This document shows, in pieces, positions 60,302 through 64,000 of a stretch of 64,000 nt of DNA; within the stretch, counting starts at the first letter, position 1, and each line of letters begins with the position of its first letter. The stretch spans positions 62,001-126,000 of the forward strand of contig JAIQFE010000002.1 of the NCBI GenBank assembly GCA_020073445.1, in the 5' to 3' direction. This DNA comes from Terriglobia bacterium (GTDB taxonomy: Bacteria; Acidobacteriota; Terriglobia; Bryobacterales; Bryobacteraceae). The notes under the pieces were generated by a model, which saw only the letters and a program-made list of their open reading frames with translations, did not search any database and was not told the DNA's origin. The translations under genes and the position numbers were made by a program.

Positions 60302-62002
60302 ATGGGCAAGACCCTGATCGTCTTCACGCTGACGCTTCTTCCGGCGTTTGCTCAGATCGATTTATCGGGTGAGTGGAACCCCGTGTTTCACGAGGATCAG
60401 CCGGAACGGATTCCCGGTCCGGAGATCGGCGACTATCTTGGTCTTCCGATCACCGACGCGGCTCGCATGCGCGGCGACATCTGGGACGCGGAAATCCTGA
60501 CGCTGCCCGAGCATCAGTGCAAGCCGCACCCGTCCGACTACGGGCCGCGCGGACCTTTCAACGTAAGAATCTGGAAGGAAGTGGATACCGCCACACAGCA
60601 GATCGTCGCGTGGCACACGCACGGTTCCTGGCAGGCTCCCGAGCGAACCATCTATATGGATGGCCGGCCGCATCCACCGGAATACGCGGCGCACACCTGG
60701 CAAGGATTCTCGACGGGCAAGTGGGATGGCGATATTCTCACCATCACCACCACGCATCTCAAGATCGGCTGGATCCGGCGCAATGGCATCCCGCGCAGCG
60801 ACCGGGCGACGCTCACCGAGCATTGGATCCGGCATGGCGAACGCCTCACCTGGGTCAGCATCGTAAACGACCCCGTGTATCTGACCGAGCCGTTCATCCG
60901 CAGCACGGATTTCAATCTGGACCCGCATCAGCAGATCGATCCGTATCCGTGCGAATCCGTGACCGAGGTTCCGCGGCCAAAAGGCGACGTGCCGAATTTT
61001 CTGCCGGGGACGAATCCTTATCTGCAGGAGTTCGCGATGAAGCACGCGATCCCGGAGAAGGCTGCTCGCGGGGGCGCGGAGACGATGTACCCCAACGGCG
61101 GCGCGCCCGCTCCAGTGAATCGTCCCGTGCAGGTGCCGAGCCTGATGGACGACGGCGAGATTCACATCCTGCCGGTCCAAGGCAACGTCTATATGCTGGT
61201 CGGCGGCGGTGGAAATACGACGGTGCAAGTGGGCAAGGACGGCGTACTGGTGGTCGACACGAAGGCCGCGGCGCAAGCGGATAAACTCATCGCGGCCATC
61301 CGGAAGATTTCCGACAAGCCGATCCGGTATGTCATCAACACCAGCGCCGACGCCGACCTGACAGGCGGGAACGAGAAGGTGGCGGATGCGGGCCGGACCA
61401 TCACTGGCGGCAACGTGGCCGGCTTCAACGCCGGCTTCCCCGCGACGATCATCGCCTATGAAAAGGTCGGCGCGCGGATGCGCGAAGCCGGTGCGCCGCC
61501 CGCCGGCTGGCCGCAGGATACTTACTTCGTCGATAGCAAGGACCTGTTCGTGAACGGGGAGGCGGTCCAGGTGATTCATCAGCCGGCCGCGCACAGCGAT
61601 GGCGACAGCATGGTGTTCTTCCGCCGGTCGGACGTGGTGAGCACCGGCGATATCTTCGTTCCCGATCGCTATCCGGTGATCGACGTCGCCAGCGGCGGCA
61701 GCATCAACGGCGTGGTGGCGTCCTTGAATCGCATCCTGGATCTGACGGTTCCGGCTGACAAGGAAGAGGGGGGCACGATGGTGATCCCCGGTCACGGTCG
61801 GTTGTGCGATGAGGCCGACGTGGTGGAGTATCGCGACGCCATGACCGTCATCCGCGGCCGCCTCCAGGACGCGGCGCAAAAAGGCATGACGCTGGAACAA
61901 GTGAAGGCGGCGAAGCTGACTCGGGACTACGATCCGTTGTATGGGCCGTCGGATGCGTTCGTGGAAGCGGCCTACCGGAGCCTGGCGGCGGCGAAGAAGT
62001 GA
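60302..62002 (+). CDS. Secreted 'DLSGxW' domain fused to a metallo-beta-lactamase-fold domain with degenerate metal site
   Basis: A 566-residue exported protein. Signal peptide 1-18 (ending PAFAQ), then a domain like 34781 and 46576 (IDLSGEWNPVF, GFSTGKWDGDILTITTTHLK), and from about residue 290 a metallo-beta-lactamase fold (IHILPVQGNVYMLVGGGGN, GVLVVDTKAAAQ). The usual HxHxDH metal motif is replaced by SADADL at residues 348-353 in NTSADADLTGGN. Later His sites (QPAAHSDGD, IPGHGRL) remain. It may bind a single metal or have lost hydrolysis. Third in line after the tannase gene. Confidence 0.78.
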   Translation: MGKTLIVFTLTLLPAFAQIDLSGEWNPVFHEDQPERIPGPEIGDYLGLPITDAARMRGDIWDAEILTLPEHQCKPHPSDYGPRGPFNVRIWKEVDTATQQIVAWHTHGSWQAPERTIYMDGRPHPPEYAAHTWQGFSTGKWDGDILTITTTHLKIGWIRRNGIPRSDRATLTEHWIRHGERLTWVSIVNDPVYLTEPFIRSTDFNLDPHQQIDPYPCESVTEVPRPKGDVPNFLPGTNPYLQEFAMKHAIPEKAARGGAETMYPNGGAPAPVNRPVQVPSLMDDGEIHILPVQGNVYMLVGGGGNTTVQVGKDGVLVVDTKAAAQADKLIAAIRKISDKPIRYVINTSADADLTGGNEKVADAGRTITGGNVAGFNAGFPATIIAYEKVGARMREAGAPPAGWPQDTYFVDSKDLFVNGEAVQVIHQPAAHSDGDSMVFFRRSDVVSTGDIFVPDRYPVIDVASGGSINGVVASLNRILDLTVPADKEEGGTMVIPGHGRLCDEADVVEYRDAMTVIRGRLQDAAQKGMTLEQVKAAKLTRDYDPLYGPSDAFVEAAYRSLAAAKK

Positions 62003-62041
62003 TTCCCGTTGGGCCGCGGGTTTGGCGATATAGTGTAATTC

Positions 62042-62947
62042 ATGCTCTCTCGACGAACAATGCTTCTTGCGCCTCTGGCGGCTCCTTTGGTTGACGTGAT
62101 TCCCGCTTCGGCGGCGGGCGGAAAGATGGTTCTGAGCATCCACCAGACCACTTCGCAGCGTGCGGGCTACCGCAAGAGCCTCGAAGGCTGGGCCAAGGCG
62201 GGCATCAAGAACGTCGAGATCAGCGACCGGATCTTGGACGACTTTCTCAAGACCGACAGCATGGCGGCCGCGAAGAGCGTGATCACCGATAACGGTTTGA
62301 CGATGGTTTCCGGTGCGACCGTGCTCCAGGATTTCTGGAACAAGAATGCGGGCTTCGCCGCACAGATGGAGAACTGGAAGAAGCGCTGCGAGCAGTTCGC
62401 GTCGCTGGGATCGACCAAGATTTATTGCCCCAGTACCACCAGCCGTATGGTCAAAGAAGAAGACTATAAGACCGTTCCGGATGCCATTCGCGAAGCCGGG
62501 GACGTGGCCAAGCAGCATAATCTTATCGGCATGATCGAGTTCGCGCGCAGCTCGACGCTGATCTCCACGCTGACCACTTCCCTTAAAGTGATCCGCGAAG
62601 CGGGGCATCCGAACGTCCGCCCGATGCTGGACACCTACCATTTCTGGTCCGGCATGGGTAAGTTCGAGGATCTGGACCTGCTCAAGCCAGGCGAGCTCGC
62701 GCACGTGCATTTCAATGACACGCCGGATATCCCTCGGGAACTGCTTGGGCAGCCGACGCGGGTCATTCCAGGCGATGGCGTGGCGCCTCTGGTCCGCATT
62801 TTGAAAAAGCTCGCGGAAAAGGGTTACGACGGGGCCTTGTCGGTGGAACTGTTCATTCCGGAGCTGCAGGGGGGCGATCCCCTAGAGGTCGCGACGCAGA
62901 TCCGCACCAAGTGCGAAAAAGTGATGCGTGAGGCGAATGTTCTCTAA
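62042..62947 (+). CDS. Exported TIM-barrel sugar isomerase/epimerase-like protein
   Basis: A 301-residue protein of the xylose-isomerase-like AP endonuclease 2 fold. N-terminal RRTMLLAPLAAPLVDVIP is a signal, possibly of Tat type. Body parts are FGxx-free but typical: GIKNVEISDRILDDFLKT, IGMIEFARS, VRPMLDTYHFWSGMG, HVHFNDTPDIPREL, IPGDGVAPLVRIL and LSVELFIPEL. Acidic and His residues of the metal site are present. The reaction (for example hydroxypyruvate or ketose isomerisation) is not resolved. It overlaps the next gene by 11 bp. Confidence 0.75.
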   Translation: MLSRRTMLLAPLAAPLVDVIPASAAGGKMVLSIHQTTSQRAGYRKSLEGWAKAGIKNVEISDRILDDFLKTDSMAAAKSVITDNGLTMVSGATVLQDFWNKNAGFAAQMENWKKRCEQFASLGSTKIYCPSTTSRMVKEEDYKTVPDAIREAGDVAKQHNLIGMIEFARSSTLISTLTTSLKVIREAGHPNVRPMLDTYHFWSGMGKFEDLDLLKPGELAHVHFNDTPDIPRELLGQPTRVIPGDGVAPLVRILKKLAEKGYDGALSVELFIPELQGGDPLEVATQIRTKCEKVMREANVL

Positions 62948-63917
62948 CCGAGCTTTACGGCTGGTTCTGTTCGGGGTGGCTAGCGCCCCTCTGTTCGCCG
63001 CGGCGAACGACTGCGACCGCGCATGTCTCAAGACCACCCTCGATCAGTACCTGACCGCCGTGATCAAGCACGATCCTGCCGCGGCTCCCTTGTTCGTCGC
63101 CTTCCGGCAGACGGAGAATGCCGTGGTCGTGAAGCCCGGTACGGGTGTATGGAAGTCGGTTACAGGGCTAGGAAAAGTGCAGCGCCGTTACCTCGACGCG
63201 GTCAGCGGGCAAGCCGGATACTTCGGCACGGTGGAAGAGGGCAGTAAACTCGCGATCGTCACTGTGCGGGTGAAAGTGGAAAACAAGAAAATCACGGAAG
63301 CGGAATGGCTCATGGCGCGCGATGGCGATCCGGGCCTCAACGGTCCTGCGACCGCGACTCAGCGTGCGGGCAATTTCTTCGAGCCGGATAACCTCGCCGC
63401 GAATCCGCCTCCGGAGCGGACGGTGCCGAAAGCCGAGCAGGTCTCTCGTGAGGCGCTGGTGGCGATCACCAATAGCTATTTCGACGGACTCACGGGACGC
63501 GACGGGTCCCTCATCATGGCGCATCCCGGATGCACGCGCCTGGAGAACGGCAACACGGTGACCGGTCGCGCAGGACGCGGCGGCGGCAAGGGACAAGAGG
63601 CAGTGAGCGACTGTACTTCCGGCTTGACGAACTTCAGCGCGATGGTCGCGGCCCGGCGGTATCCCGTGGTGGATGAGGAGGCGCAGGCGGTACTGGCGAT
63701 TGGCGTATTTGTCCGGCGCCCTGGTGCGACCACGCGCCGCAACGTCTTCAGCGAGTGGTTCTTCATAGACAATGCCAAGATCCGCACGATTTATTCGGCG
63801 ATGTTCTACCCTACCCCGGACGCGTTTGTGCCGAACTGGCCGCCGTATGACGGGAACTGGCCCCTGCCGGCGACACTAGCGCCTGCGGCACCGCCCCCGC
63901 CCGGTCCGGTTAAGTAG
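62937..63917 (+). CDS. Secreted protein of unknown function with two possible SnoaL-like halves
   Basis: A 326-residue exported protein (signal to about residue 22, LFAAAND). Two related stretches, CDRACLKTTLDQYLTAVIKHD near the start and VSREALVAITNSYFDGLTGRD near the middle, each look like the opening helix of an NTF2/SnoaL-type domain. The C terminus is Pro/Ala-rich. Start uncertain between ATG 62937 and GTG 62928. Nothing further follows to the window end. It overlaps the isomerase gene and is the last of the run. Confidence 0.6.
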   Translation: MFSNRALRLVLFGVASAPLFAAANDCDRACLKTTLDQYLTAVIKHDPAAAPLFVAFRQTENAVVVKPGTGVWKSVTGLGKVQRRYLDAVSGQAGYFGTVEEGSKLAIVTVRVKVENKKITEAEWLMARDGDPGLNGPATATQRAGNFFEPDNLAANPPPERTVPKAEQVSREALVAITNSYFDGLTGRDGSLIMAHPGCTRLENGNTVTGRAGRGGGKGQEAVSDCTSGLTNFSAMVAARRYPVVDEEAQAVLAIGVFVRRPGATTRRNVFSEWFFIDNAKIRTIYSAMFYPTPDAFVPNWPPYDGNWPLPATLAPAAPPPPGPVK

Positions 63918-64000
63918 AGGGAGCGCACAGGGTGTGGCGGCCAGCAAGCGGATCAAGCCTATCGTTGCCACCGCGCTCCGTTGTGCGCGATTAAAACAAT

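Noticed and set aside
60362-62710. A 782-codon open frame on the minus strand opposite the metallo-beta-lactamase fusion
   Set aside because: Its composition (Arg, His, Asp, Val-rich) is that of a shadow frame, it has no ribosome site or known domain, and the plus strand has well-supported genes.

Overview
The window looks like chromosomal DNA from an acidobacterium of the Solibacter/Bryobacter type. The evidence is high GC throughout, an Oar-like TonB-dependent receptor with an N-terminal carboxypeptidase-regulatory domain, several secreted proteins of the 'DGKPDLSGLW' kind, a PEP-CTERM protein with accessory genes but no exosortase, and many lone secreted hydrolases. This assignment rests on gene content and style, not on a database match.

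Layout. 1-6.5 kb: two tandem msrP-like genes (one cut by the window edge), an ArnT-like membrane glycosyltransferase, a secreted metallophosphoesterase, a NarX/NarL-type two-component pair and a Pal-like lipoprotein ending at a strong terminator. 6.7-16.9 kb: GYF/zinc-ribbon/RDD membrane protein, a TPR lipoprotein and CAAX-protease-like pair of the PEP-CTERM type, alpha-glucan phosphorylase, an orphan glycine-betaine-type binding lipoprotein, and an ECF sigma/putative anti-sigma/secreted protein operon. Two copies of an 87-bp multi-hairpin repeat in opposite orientations lie here. 17-23 kb: a 1173-residue fused GltD/PyrK-like flavoenzyme, then an overlapping aminotransferase-dehydrogenase pair. 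23-29 kb: yqeY, a membrane protein, a stand-alone phosphoacceptor (DHp) domain protein, and a tightly overlapping trpC-trpF-trpB-trpA-chorismate mutase-tyrA run. 29-35 kb: a surface-antigen protein, DUF4390, NtrY, NtrX and an alpha/beta hydrolase. 35-41 kb: secreted and cupin-fold proteins, a large beta-propeller protein with two near-identical LamG domains, and an LPMO-like protein with a mature N-terminal histidine.

The most unusual segment is 41,643-45,769. It is a 4.1-kb IS1595-family element with 24-bp terminal inverted repeats (one mismatch) and a perfect 8-bp target duplication (AGATATTT), inserted just upstream of a cold-shock gene promoter. Besides the transposase it carries cargo: a hairpin-rich non-coding stretch, a 49-residue basic protein gene, a long perfect palindrome, an atypical tRNA (UGG anticodon, leucine-like D arm), an HD-domain nucleotide phosphohydrolase paired with a YwgA/Panacea-like protein, and two overlapping very small genes. 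The combination is a candidate undescribed defence or addiction module on a transposon.

45.8-64 kb: an uptake and degradation region with paralogous secreted proteins, a PEP-CTERM protein, a cytochrome c with a metal-binding-domain partner, three tannase/feruloyl-esterase paralogues (one lacking the nucleophilic serine), a winged-helix/TPR regulator divergent from the TonB-dependent receptor, a metallo-beta-lactamase-fold fusion with a degenerate metal site, a TIM-barrel isomerase and a secreted protein of unknown function. The region plausibly imports and hydrolyses plant-derived phenolic esters.
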